Assembly (NCBI GenBank): GCA_047619485.1
Contig: JBLHKE010000339.1
Location: 1-8,090, forward strand
DNA from: JBLHKE01 sp047619485
GTDB lineage: Bacteria; Verrucomicrobiota; Verrucomicrobiia; Verrucomicrobiales; DEV007
Reading direction: 5' to 3'
DNA: 8,090 nt
The position numbers and the translations under genes were made by a program. Below are positions 1-6,422 of the stretch, in pieces. The notes under the pieces are model-generated. The model was not told the origin of the DNA. It saw nothing but the letters and a program-made list of their open reading frames with translations, and did no database searches. Each line of letters opens with the position of its first letter. Position 1 is the stretch's first letter.

Positions 1-2123
1 AGTTTCTTGACAGCTTGGAGTGCTTCTCTGTTGCCGAACAACAGGCTAAGCTCGCGGATTTTTCCGGCGAGCTGAGGGTCTTTCGCTGCGCCGACAAACG
101 GGATCCATGCCTGCGGCTGTGGAGCGTTTTTCCATCCGGTGAACGCGTCACCAATGCCGTCGAGCACCGCGGCCTGGATCTCTGTATTCGCTTTGACACT
201 AGTGAGGAGGAGCAGGTTGAGCGGGATGCTGTTGCTCTCGAACCCCCCGGCCAAGCTGCGGGCGATCCAGCGCTGGAGGGTTGGCCATTTCGTGGAGCCG
301 GCGATCCGGGCGAGTGCCATCGGATCTTCATCCATCAGCGGGATCAGGCCATACCAGACCATCGACGGTTGATTGTGATCGGTGGCGTCTTCCCCGCGGC
401 TGGCGAGCGCTTTCCCGAGTAGCTCTCGCTGCCTCACAGGCAATCGCTGCAGCGTTGATGCCAATGTTAGTCTAACGATTCCTGAAGGGTCGCTCTCCGC
501 CATCTTGACGAAGCGGCCGATGTCTGGTGACTCATCGGCGAGCCACATCGGTCCGAGGATGCTATCGATTGGCTGCTTGTCGGTGAGTAGGCGGATCGCC
601 CAAGCGCGTAGGTGCTCGTCCTCGTGTTCGAGAAGCGCGTGCAGCAGCTCTGGCTTTGCCTCACGGATGGCCTTTAGTGCCCACAGGGTGCGCAGTTTGA
701 TCAGCGGGTCGCTCTCGTCTTGAAAAAGTGCATGCAGAATCGGCGCGTGTTCGTTCTTCAGTCGGCGTCGTAGCTGGCGTTCGTACCAGACGTTGGGATG
801 CTTCAGCATCCGGTCGATGCCTTCCTTGTCCAGTTTCTCGAGATCGCTCAGGTCGGGGGCCACGGTTTCACCGCGGCTGATGCGGTAGATCCGACCGCTG
901 CTGCGGTGGACGCCGGTGCTGTCGTGGCACTCGCCGGTGTCGCTCCAGTCGAGGATGTAGGCTGAACCATCTGGTCCCTGGCGGATGTCGATGCCCCGGA
1001 ACCACTGATCGCCAGTCAAGAAAATGTCGTCCTCGTGTTTGCCGACGTAGCCGCATCCGCGGCGTTCGAGGCGTTCGACGTTGGTGCGCAGGCCGTGCAT
1101 GTTCATCGTGTAGAGCCGGTGGCGCATTGGCTCTGGCCACTGCTCAGCCTGGTAGATCATCATGCCGATGTGCGCGTGTCCACCGCCGAAATCGTTGGCG
1201 GCGCCGGCGCGTGATTTGGTCCAGTGTTGGCCGGTGTCGAAGTGCCAGTGGTCGGCGTGCATGTCGAGTCGTTTGTAGACGCCAGGGTTCGGGTCAGCGC
1301 CGAAGCTCTCTAGAAAGTGCGCCCCTGGGATGCCGTGCCACAGGTGGCCGTTGACGGTGTTGATGAAAAATAGTTCGCCGTGTTGATCCCAGTCGTGCCC
1401 CCATGGATTCGTCGTGCCGTGGGTGATGACCTCGACGACCTCGCGGGTCGGGTGGTAGCGAAAGATCCCGCCCTCCATCGTGGCCCTCTCCCCGATTGGT
1501 GTGCCGGGTGTCCCGGGCGTGCCGGGACAAGAGTGACCGCAGCGGCCGTAGAGCCAGCCGTCAGGTCCCCAGCGCAGCCCGTTGGCGAAGTTGTGGTAGT
1601 TGTTCTTCGCGACGGTGAAGCCATCGAGTTTGACAATCGGTTTGCCGTCCGGGATGTCGTCGCCGTCCTCGTCCGGAATGAAGAGCAATTGGGGAGGGCA
1701 CATGGCCCAGACCCCACCCTCACCGACCTCGACGCTGGTGAGCATCTGGAGCTGGTCGGTGAATACCTTGTGCTCATCTGCTTTGCCGTCGCCGTCCTTG
1801 TCGTGGAAGATGAGGATGCGGTCACGTAGCTCTAGGTCAAAACGCTTCTTCCGCTCGGCGTAGGTAAAATTCTCTGCCACCCACATCCTGCCGCGGTGAT
1901 CCCAGGCCATCGCGATCGGGTTGCGCACCTGTGGTTCTGTTGCGAAGACGGTGGCTCCGAACCCATCCGGGAGTTCGATCAATTTCAGCGCTTCCGCCGC
2001 GCTGGGTGGAGTGGCATCCTTGTCTGCCTCGCTGTTATAAGGCTCGGGGAACGTCTCAGGATCTGCTGCGTGGGCGGGCGATACCAACAGAAAATAGATC
2101 AGTGATAGGGGCAGGCGGGTCAT
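1..2123 (-). CDS. PVC-type secreted dehydrogenase / haem-binding protein, C-terminus cut off by window edge
   Basis: The frame is open from ATG at 2123 to base 1 (707 codons, no stop), so the gene continues out of the window. Residues 1-20 form a signal peptide with a likely cut after AHA. Residues about 45-415 form the beta-propeller region of the PVC 'membrane-bound dehydrogenase' family; recognisable stretches are NNYHNFANGLRWGPDGWLYG, THGTTNPWGHDW, HADHWHFDTG, GGGHAHIGMMIY and LDWSDTGECHDSTGVHR. Two DxDGD loops (about 108-117 and 151-160) look like calcium sites. Residues about 430-700 are helical HEAT-like repeats. Family members usually run past 900 residues and end in a CxxCH cytochrome domain, which would lie outside the window. 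The protein should act in the periplasm as an oxidoreductase; the substrate, probably a sugar or alcohol, cannot be read from sequence. No clear ribosome site is visible. It lies 49 bases downstream of the PEP-CTERM gene on the same strand and may be co-transcribed with it. The family call is secure; the enzymology is inference. Confidence 0.93.
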   Translation of the reverse strand, partial: MTRLPLSLIYFLLVSPAHAADPETFPEPYNSEADKDATPPSAAEALKLIELPDGFGATVFATEPQVRNPIAMAWDHRGRMWVAENFTYAERKKRFDLELRDRILIFHDKDGDGKADEHKVFTDQLQMLTSVEVGEGGVWAMCPPQLLFIPDEDGDDIPDGKPIVKLDGFTVAKNNYHNFANGLRWGPDGWLYGRCGHSCPGTPGTPGTPIGERATMEGGIFRYHPTREVVEVITHGTTNPWGHDWDQHGELFFINTVNGHLWHGIPGAHFLESFGADPNPGVYKRLDMHADHWHFDTGQHWTKSRAGAANDFGGGHAHIGMMIYQAEQWPEPMRHRLYTMNMHGLRTNVERLERRGCGYVGKHEDDIFLTGDQWFRGIDIRQGPDGSAYILDWSDTGECHDSTGVHRSSGRIYRISRGETVAPDLSDLEKLDKEGIDRMLKHPNVWYERQLRRRLKNEHAPILHALFQDESDPLIKLRTLWALKAIREAKPELLHALLEHEDEHLRAWAIRLLTDKQPIDSILGPMWLADESPDIGRFVKMAESDPSGIVRLTLASTLQRLPVRQRELLGKALASRGEDATDHNQPSMVWYGLIPLMDEDPMALARIAGSTKWPTLQRWIARSLAGGFESNSIPLNLLLLTSVKANTEIQAAVLDGIGDAFTGWKNAPQPQAWIPFVGAAKDPQLAGKIRELSLLFGNREALQAVKK
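1497..1523 (-). repeat. In-frame triple 9-bp repeat encoding (Gly-Thr-Pro)x3
   Basis: Three tandem 9-base units of the type GGC-ACG-CCC encode GTPGTPGTP at about residues 201-209 of the dehydrogenase, directly after the CGHSC segment. As I recall the family, a Pro/Gly-rich loop (with a GTP-like motif) is usual at this spot, so this is probably a small expansion of an existing loop rather than an insertion. The unit sequences differ at third positions, so it is not a recent perfect slippage product. Confidence 0.6.
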
Positions 2124-2172
2124 GCGCCCAGAATGATGGGTTGCACCCGGTAATGCAAGCGCGCCGTCCCGA

Positions 2173-2709
2173 TTAGGCTCGCTGCCGGCGACCCAGGAGG
2201 AATACGGCCCCTGCTAGCGCTAGGATGCCAGTGCTCGGCTCGGGGATCGTCGCGCTCGTATTCGGGAGCAAGGCGTCGCCGTGGTTGTTAGCCTCCGGTG
2301 AGGCTGGCGATTTCGTCCGCGAGCGCGCCTTCGATGGGGATGGTTGGTGTGCCGTAGTGGTAATTTTTTGAGGCGTGGAAGAACCGGCTCCATCGAACAA
2401 CCAGACACATCCGATCAAGCCCGAAAGGCAGGCGGCGATGGCACCTAACGGGAAACGGCGCTGGCGCCCGGTCGGTCTGGCCAGTGGCCTTTCAGAGGCC
2501 AGCTCGGCGCGCTTGTTCTGTAAGTCGCTGAGGAATGATTCACCTTGTTGGCGGAGCGCTAGCTCTGCTTCCGGATCGAGCGCACCGATCACTATCCGTT
2601 CATCGCTGAGCTGCCGCATCGACTCGAGTTGACCGAGCAGTCGCCCACCACGGTCGCGCAAGCTTTCGCGTGCTGCATCAGGAAGGGGTTCTTGGTTGGA
2701 AAAACTCAT
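2173..2709 (-). CDS. PEP-CTERM membrane protein, candidate anti-sigma factor
   Basis: A 178-residue protein with no N-terminal signal peptide. Residues 1-85 are charged, helical and presumably cytoplasmic, ending in the basic cluster GRQRR. A transmembrane helix spans about 86-106. Residues 108-154 form a Ser/Thr/Pro/Lys-rich linker. The C-terminus (155-178) is a classic PEP-CTERM signal: IPEPST, a hydrophobic stretch, then GRRQRA. In known systems an exosortase in the inner membrane recognises and processes such tails. The start ATG overlaps the sigma factor stop as ATGA, with an AGGAGG site 10 bases upstream, so translation is probably coupled. This position, directly after a sigma factor with one membrane helix behind a cytoplasmic domain, is typical of anti-sigma factors. 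No zinc anti-sigma HxxxCxxC motif is present, and the only cysteines (94, 101) lie in the membrane helix. The PEP-CTERM call is firm; the anti-sigma role is inferred from context. Alternatively it is a structural envelope protein that merely shares the operon. Confidence 0.85.
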   Translation of the reverse strand: MSFSNQEPLPDAARESLRDRGGRLLGQLESMRQLSDERIVIGALDPEAELALRQQGESFLSDLQNKRAELASERPLARPTGRQRRFPLGAIAACLSGLIGCVWLFDGAGSSTPQKITTTAHQPSPSKARSRTKSPASPEANNHGDALLPNTSATIPEPSTGILALAGAVFLLGRRQRA

Positions 2710-3359
2710 GCGCCCAAGCCCTCCTGGAGTTTTGACATGAAGCGCGCCTCCGCATTGCGGACTCCCTTTTCACTACGTGCGGGTAGTGCCTCGCACAGGG
2801 ATTGGAAATCCGGACGGTCGGGGAAGTGCTGTAGGTAGATGTCGGCCACCGCGCGCTCGCCTGCTGATAATTTCATCTCGACGATCATCTTGCGGATCCG
2901 CTCGAGATCGCTACGTAGCTCGAACTGTGGGTAGATGATGTTGGCCTCTGGTGCCTCCTCGCTTAGCTCCTTGCCGACGCGCTGGTGGCGGATCTGGCGT
3001 TTCCATCCCTGGTGGATCTTGTTGCGGACGATCTGCTTCACGTAAGGAAGGAGTGTGATTTCGGCGTCGATTTCCCCGTCTGCCACCGCGCGGAAGGTGG
3101 GGTGGGGGCGGGCTCCGTATTCGAGAAGTTCCGCGATCGACTCGATCACCACCGAGGCGAGTTCATCGTAGTCGTCGGCATCGCAGCGGCCAGTCGCGGT
3201 TTTGACAACGGCGATCCCAACAGCCATCAGCACCTCGCCATACTCGTGGTAGAAGAACTCGACGACGTCGATGCGTGCGACCGGATCGTAGACCAGCAAG
3301 CCGATCAGCTGGGCGTCGTCGAGATCGCGGAAACGGTGCATTGGGAAGGACGGGTTCAT
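2706..3359 (-). CDS. Divergent ECF-like RNA polymerase sigma factor
   Basis: A 217-residue protein laid out like a two-domain ECF sigma factor. Residues about 30-130 resemble region 2: the FFYHEYGEVL helix, an acidic DADDYDELASVVIESI helix equivalent to the usual 'EDLVQEVF' core-binding segment, then LPYVKQIVRNKIHQGWKRQIRHQR, matching the region 2.3-2.4 pattern of promoter-melting and -10 contacts. Residues about 150-213 resemble region 4: LSAGERAVADIYL, then a helix-turn-helix-like segment ending VRNAEARFMSKLQEGL. A 20-residue acidic linker joins them. It should direct core polymerase to a dedicated promoter set. It heads a likely operon with the PEP-CTERM membrane protein (4-base ATGA overlap) and possibly the dehydrogenase. 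The start is uncertain: ATG at 3359 or ATG at 3341 (Met7), neither with a Shine-Dalgarno site. It is quite diverged, so the family call rests on pattern and gene context rather than on close similarity. Confidence 0.75.
   Translation of the reverse strand: MNPSFPMHRFRDLDDAQLIGLLVYDPVARIDVVEFFYHEYGEVLMAVGIAVVKTATGRCDADDYDELASVVIESIAELLEYGARPHPTFRAVADGEIDAEITLLPYVKQIVRNKIHQGWKRQIRHQRVGKELSEEAPEANIIYPQFELRSDLERIRKMIVEMKLSAGERAVADIYLQHFPDRPDFQSLCEALPARSEKGVRNAEARFMSKLQEGLGA
2720..2725 (-). promoter_or_regulatory. Shine-Dalgarno site for the PEP-CTERM gene
   Basis: AGGAGG on the minus strand lies 10 bases before the ATG at 2709, inside the last codons of the sigma factor. It is the clearest ribosome-binding site in the window. 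It supports both the chosen start and independent or coupled reinitiation at the ATGA overlap. Confidence 0.7.
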
Positions 3360-3371
3360 GATTTCGTTCGT

Positions 3372-3411
3372 GAAAATAGGACGTTCTAGTAACTTATGTC
3401 CGAATAGGGCG
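3372..3411. promoter_or_regulatory. 28-bp-spaced direct repeat in the divergent promoter region
   Basis: AATAGGACG (3375-3383) and AATAGGGCG (3403-3411) match at 8 of 9 bases with a period of 28 bp. They lie in the short region between the sigma factor and the divergent membrane protein gene. The position would suit an operator or a sigma-specific promoter element shared by both directions. No confident -35/-10 pair is visible on either strand. The repeat is seen; the function is a guess. Confidence 0.3.
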
Positions 3412-3437
3412 ACTTTACCCGGATTTTTTTCTGCTGA

Positions 3438-4217
3438 ATGTCAGTGAATTTTTCTCGGGGAAATCTGGTGGTTCCCGACATCTGGATTGTGATGAACCCG
3501 GCAACGTATCCACCGCAGCAAGCGGACAGCCCGTTTCGCCAGCTGGCTTCCATTTGTAGGGCCGACGCTGCGGTGATTGATGCTTGGTTCGAAGGGCGAT
3601 CCCGTGGCGGTGCGCGCCTCTGTTGCCTCGCGATCATCATCTCTGGCGGGCTCTATGGCTATACGCTCGGGTGTTGGCGTGCGCCACAAATGGGGGTCTA
3701 TGTCGCTATCAAACTCCCGCTGCTTATTTTTGTTGTTCTATTAGTTAATGGGATCATCAATGGGATGCTGGCGCTGTTGCTAGGTAGCGAACTCTCATTC
3801 CGCCAGAGCCTGATGATGAGTCTCGTCGGATTCACCATCGTGACTCTGATCCTCGGCGCGCTTAGCCCGATCACTTTTTTTATGGTGTTCAACGCACCTG
3901 CGGTGGATAGCCCTGATGCCGCGCGCTGGCACCAGCTGTTCATGCTGACCCACACCTTGGTGATCGCTTACGCCGGTGTCATCGGAAACCACAAAGCCTA
4001 CCGATTACTGGTCGCCGTCACCGGAGAGGTCGCCATTGCCAAGCGTACGTTCACCGCCTGGCTAGCGGTGAACCTATTGGCCGGTGCGCAGCTTTCCTAC
4101 GTGATGCGCCCGTTCTTTGGCAACCCGCTGAGGCCGGTCGAATGGCTCCGCCCCGACGCCTTCAACGGCAGCTTCCCTGAGGTGTTGACGAACTCCGCCC
4201 TACAAATTCTCAATTGA
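3438..4217 (+). CDS. Polytopic inner-membrane protein of unknown function (paralogue 1)
   Basis: Up to 259 residues from ATG at 3438. A second ATG at 3492 (Met19, MNPATYPPQQ) is an equally good start, because the first 18 codons look like leader rather than conserved protein and neither start has a Shine-Dalgarno site. After a hydrophilic N-terminal region, hydrophobic segments lie at about 60-80, 90-116, 126-150, 165-183 and 203-222. The chain ends with the motif MRPFFGNP and an amphipathic tail. Overall layout, the G-x-x-x-G-C/T-Y/W turn after the first helix, a lysine in helix 2 and the RP-x-x-G motif are all shared with the next gene, so the two look like paralogues. I recall similar uncharacterised or Yip1-like membrane proteins in PVC bacteria and myxobacteria, but cannot assign a function. 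It is transcribed divergently from the sigma factor and probably together with the following gene. Confidence 0.82.
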   Translation: MSVNFSRGNLVVPDIWIVMNPATYPPQQADSPFRQLASICRADAAVIDAWFEGRSRGGARLCCLAIIISGGLYGYTLGCWRAPQMGVYVAIKLPLLIFVVLLVNGIINGMLALLLGSELSFRQSLMMSLVGFTIVTLILGALSPITFFMVFNAPAVDSPDAARWHQLFMLTHTLVIAYAGVIGNHKAYRLLVAVTGEVAIAKRTFTAWLAVNLLAGAQLSYVMRPFFGNPLRPVEWLRPDAFNGSFPEVLTNSALQILN

Positions 4218-5074
4218 CCGAAAAGATTATGGACGAAGAAAATGACGACAGCCCAATTCGCGAACTCGGATCAGACCCGGTTCCTGATCCACCAGACCAG
4301 CCCGCAGAATCCAATTGCCCACTGCCGGATCACCCCGGACCTGTCGCGACCTTCGAGGCACTGTTGAAACGGCCGGTGACCTTGGTCGACGCGTTGATCA
4401 AGGGGGATCGACCGGGGGCGATCGTTGGAAATTTGTTGCTGACAACCATTGTTTGCCTCGGGTTGTTCGGCGTGGTGGTGGGCACCTATTCGATGGGGAC
4501 GCAGCTTTGGGCAGCGCCACTCAAAATCGTAGTCGGCATGCTAGTTGCGGGGCTGATCTGTCTCCCAAGCCTCTACATCTTCAGCTGCTTGAGCGGTCTC
4601 GACGTGAAAATTTCTACAGCTGTCGGAGTTCTGTTCGCGACGATTTGTCTGACTTCACTGCTGTTGCTCGGCTTCGCGCCAGTCGTGTGGATTTTCTCCC
4701 AATCGATCAATTCGATCGGATTCATGGGGGCTCTCGTGCTGCTATTCTGGCTGATCGCGACCTACTTCGGGTTAGGGATGATCAATCGGACGGCTGACTA
4801 TCTCGGGATGCAAAAGCGCGGTCATCTGGTCGTGTGGATGGGAATCTTCATCCTCGTCTCCCTGCAGATGAGCACTTCCCTGCGCCCGCTCGTTGGTAGC
4901 TCCAAGGAACTATTCACCAGTGAGAAGAAATTTTTTCTGACTCACTGGTCGGAGCAAATCGGCCGGGATGCGGAAGCGCAGGCTCGCGACCTGGGGATGG
5001 GTCGCAGTGGAGGGTCGAGCCAACTGGAGCGGGATCAAAGAATAGAAGAAAAGGAGGAAGATGCTTGGGAATAG
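4214..5074 (+). CDS. Polytopic inner-membrane protein of unknown function (paralogue 2)
   Basis: Up to 286 residues. A TTG at 4214 would overlap the previous stop by 4 bases (TTGA, coupled translation). The ATG at 4229, 11 bases after that stop, is the conventional alternative and removes only 5 residues. An acidic, proline-rich N-terminus (to about 45) precedes a helix (VATFEALLKRPVTLVDALI) and membrane segments at about 70-92, 100-125, 135-161, 168-190 and 204-222. Then comes the LRPLVGSS motif, equivalent to MRPFFGNP in the upstream protein. Residues 245-286 form a highly charged hydrophilic tail ending EEKEEDAWE, which the upstream paralogue lacks. Similar length, helix order and shared motif indicate an old tandem duplication; the proteins may form a heteromer. 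No enzymatic motif is visible and no function can be named. Confidence 0.82.
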   Translation: MTEKIMDEENDDSPIRELGSDPVPDPPDQPAESNCPLPDHPGPVATFEALLKRPVTLVDALIKGDRPGAIVGNLLLTTIVCLGLFGVVVGTYSMGTQLWAAPLKIVVGMLVAGLICLPSLYIFSCLSGLDVKISTAVGVLFATICLTSLLLLGFAPVVWIFSQSINSIGFMGALVLLFWLIATYFGLGMINRTADYLGMQKRGHLVVWMGIFILVSLQMSTSLRPLVGSSKELFTSEKKFFLTHWSEQIGRDAEAQARDLGMGRSGGSSQLERDQRIEEKEEDAWE

Positions 5075-5423
5075 GCGACAGGACGAAAGGCCACCTTGGC
5101 AAAAGCCGGATCAGAACGCTCAGCAGAGGCTTCGTGTTAACGTATGTCGCTGATTATTTGGTGATTCGCATCTGGTTCACTAGCAACGCTGGTGGGTGAC
5201 CGAGTAACCGGGTGGTTGGCGTGACCGAACGACATCTCCCAAAGCCGATCGCAAGCAATCCCCACGTTTGGAAATGGGCGAAATTTCTAGCGATCTTCTA
5301 CACTCCCATCCTCGTGATCGATGAACTCGTTACCGGTGCAGATCTGTGGCCGAGCTCAAAAAACAATAGTGTGTTCAGAGAGTTCTAATTGCATCAGTCC
5401 ATCATATATGCTATTCTATCTGT
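5075..5423 (+). other. 349-base stretch without a convincing gene; possible eroded coding remnants
   Basis: No RNA gene, clear terminator hairpin or REP-like palindrome is visible. Two small plus-strand frames are worth recording. The first, ATG 5061 to TGA 5153, has 30 codons; it overlaps the end of the membrane protein gene and is preceded by AAGGAGG only 3 bases away. The second, GTG 5221 (or 5212) to TAA 5388, has about 55 codons; it encodes a basic start then a hydrophobic segment (VWKWAKFLAIFYTPILVIDE). The second frame is also open and hydrophobic just upstream of the TGA at 5197 (SRGFVLTYVADYLVIRIWF), which suggests a decayed gene rather than an intact small protein. GTGACCGA occurs twice (5196 and 5221). 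Nothing here can be named. Confidence 0.4.
5389..5417 (+). promoter_or_regulatory. Putative leaderless promoter of the RAYT transposase
   Basis: TTGCAT (5389-5394) and TATTCT (5412-5417) are separated by 17 bases and resemble a weak sigma-70 -35/-10 pair in a locally AT-rich patch. The -10 ends only 6 bases before the transposase ATG, so transcription would begin at or next to the start codon. That fits the absence of a Shine-Dalgarno site. Matches to consensus are partial (3/6 and 4/6). Confidence 0.4.
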
Positions 5424-6422
5424 ATGCCTCGTTCTCGTTTCATTTTGCCTGCTGTCCATTCCAGTTCGTTCTATCACTGCTTGAGCCGTGTCGTGGATCG
5501 TAATTTTGTCTTTGAAGAACACGAGCGTGATGTGTTTCGAAAGATCCTGCGGCAGGTGGAGGCTTTTTCGGGGGTGCGGGTGTTGACCTGGACGATCCTC
5601 TCCAATCATTTTCACGTGCTGCTGGAGGTGCCGCCACGACCGGAAGTGCCACTGACGGACGATGAAATTCTTGGGCGTTGCCGGGCGCTGTATTCGGTGG
5701 ATCAGATGGTAGTCGTCGAGTGGGATTTTTCCGAGGCGCAGCGTATCGGTGGTCGCATGCTGGAGCAATTGAGAACACGCTACTTAAAGCGGATGTGGGA
5801 TTTGAGCGAGTTCATGAAAACGCTCAAGCAGAAGTTTACGCTGTGGTTCAATCGGACACACGACCGGGTCGGTGTTCTCTGGGAGTCCCGTTTTAAAAGC
5901 GTGATCGTCGAGGGTCACTGGAACTCTCTACTGAAGGTGGCGGCCTACGTTGATTTGAACGCTGTAAGGGCTGGTCTCGTTCATGACCCGAAGGACTATC
6001 GCTGGTGTGGCTATGGCGAAGCCGTGGTCGGGGATCGTGCTGCGCGGCGGGGGATTTCGGCGGCATTGCATGATCTCAAGGAGGATGCAACCTGGGGTGA
6101 CGCCGGCCCGCGCTACCGCAAGATCCTGTTCGGGATCGGCGAGGAGAATCAGGTTCGACCCGGGCTCTCTCGGGCGGCTGTGGCGAAAGTCTGGTCGTCG
6201 GGCGGGAAGCTCTCCTTGGCGCAGTTGTTACGCTGCCGGGTGCGTTACTTTAGCGATGGTTTGGCGGTCGGCCGCGAGTCGTTCGTAGAGTCGGTTTTTG
6301 CCGTGATGAGGGAGGCGTTCACTCCACAGCGAAAAACGGGATCGCGGAGGATGATTGGTAGCGGTTGGGGCGAGTTGCGATCGGCGCGGGCGCTGCGAGT
6401 CAAGCCGGTTGATCCGGGGTAG
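5424..6422 (+). CDS. REP-associated tyrosine transposase (RAYT, Y1/HUH superfamily)
   Basis: A complete 332-residue protein. Residues 1-200 are the Y1 transposase domain. The HUH metal-binding motif is H62-F-H64 in LSNHFHVLLEV. The likely nucleophile is Tyr175 in YVDLNAVRAGLV, which aligns with Tyr115 of E. coli TnpA-REP (YIYINPVKHGWV). Between them are FMKTLKQKFTLWFNR and LWESRFKSVIVE, standard RAYT signatures. An insertion at about 70-125 and a C-terminal extension (240-332, with LLRCRVRYFSDG) make it longer than the E. coli protein, but both features match the long RAYT type I recall from PVC bacteria. RAYTs cut single-stranded REP hairpins and are usually single-copy domesticated genes rather than active insertion sequences. 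No REP palindromes or IS ends are visible in the flanks here. All key residues are present, so it is probably functional. It runs convergent to the gene debris on its right. Confidence 0.93.
   Translation: MPRSRFILPAVHSSSFYHCLSRVVDRNFVFEEHERDVFRKILRQVEAFSGVRVLTWTILSNHFHVLLEVPPRPEVPLTDDEILGRCRALYSVDQMVVVEWDFSEAQRIGGRMLEQLRTRYLKRMWDLSEFMKTLKQKFTLWFNRTHDRVGVLWESRFKSVIVEGHWNSLLKVAAYVDLNAVRAGLVHDPKDYRWCGYGEAVVGDRAARRGISAALHDLKEDATWGDAGPRYRKILFGIGEENQVRPGLSRAAVAKVWSSGGKLSLAQLLRCRVRYFSDGLAVGRESFVESVFAVMREAFTPQRKTGSRRMIGSGWGELRSARALRVKPVDPG

Noticed and set aside
1310..1829. Long open frames on both strands (171 aa minus in a second frame, 149 aa plus)
   Set aside because: They lie inside the dehydrogenase frame, are low-complexity Thr/Arg- or Val-rich, and show no family pattern. 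They are shadows of the GC-rich coding sequence.
2124..2172. TTGCA...TGCAA inverted repeat in the gap before the dehydrogenase
   Set aside because: A 5-bp stem with an 8-base loop and no T-run is too weak to call a terminator or operator.
2985..3389. 134-codon plus-strand frame opposite the sigma factor
   Set aside because: It is antisense to the sigma gene, and its composition (D/V/H-rich) is the usual complement of a real coding strand. The minus-strand frame has recognisable sigma regions.
3351..3500. The divergent genes both offer a start reading ATG AAC CCG
   Set aside because: The similarity extends only three codons and is probably chance; it does not settle either start.
5088..5101. 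Small hairpin GCCA-CCT-TGGC just after the second membrane-protein gene, as a terminator
   Set aside because: The stem is only 4 bp and no T-run follows.
5061..5153. 30-codon frame starting ATG 5061 behind AAGGAGG
   Set aside because: The apparent ribosome site is made by Glu/Lys codons of the preceding gene's tail and is only 3 bases from the ATG. The peptide has no recognisable feature.
5394..5778. Minus-strand frames of 112-124 codons opposite the transposase start
   Set aside because: They are antisense to the conserved HUH region of the RAYT and have no recognisable domain.
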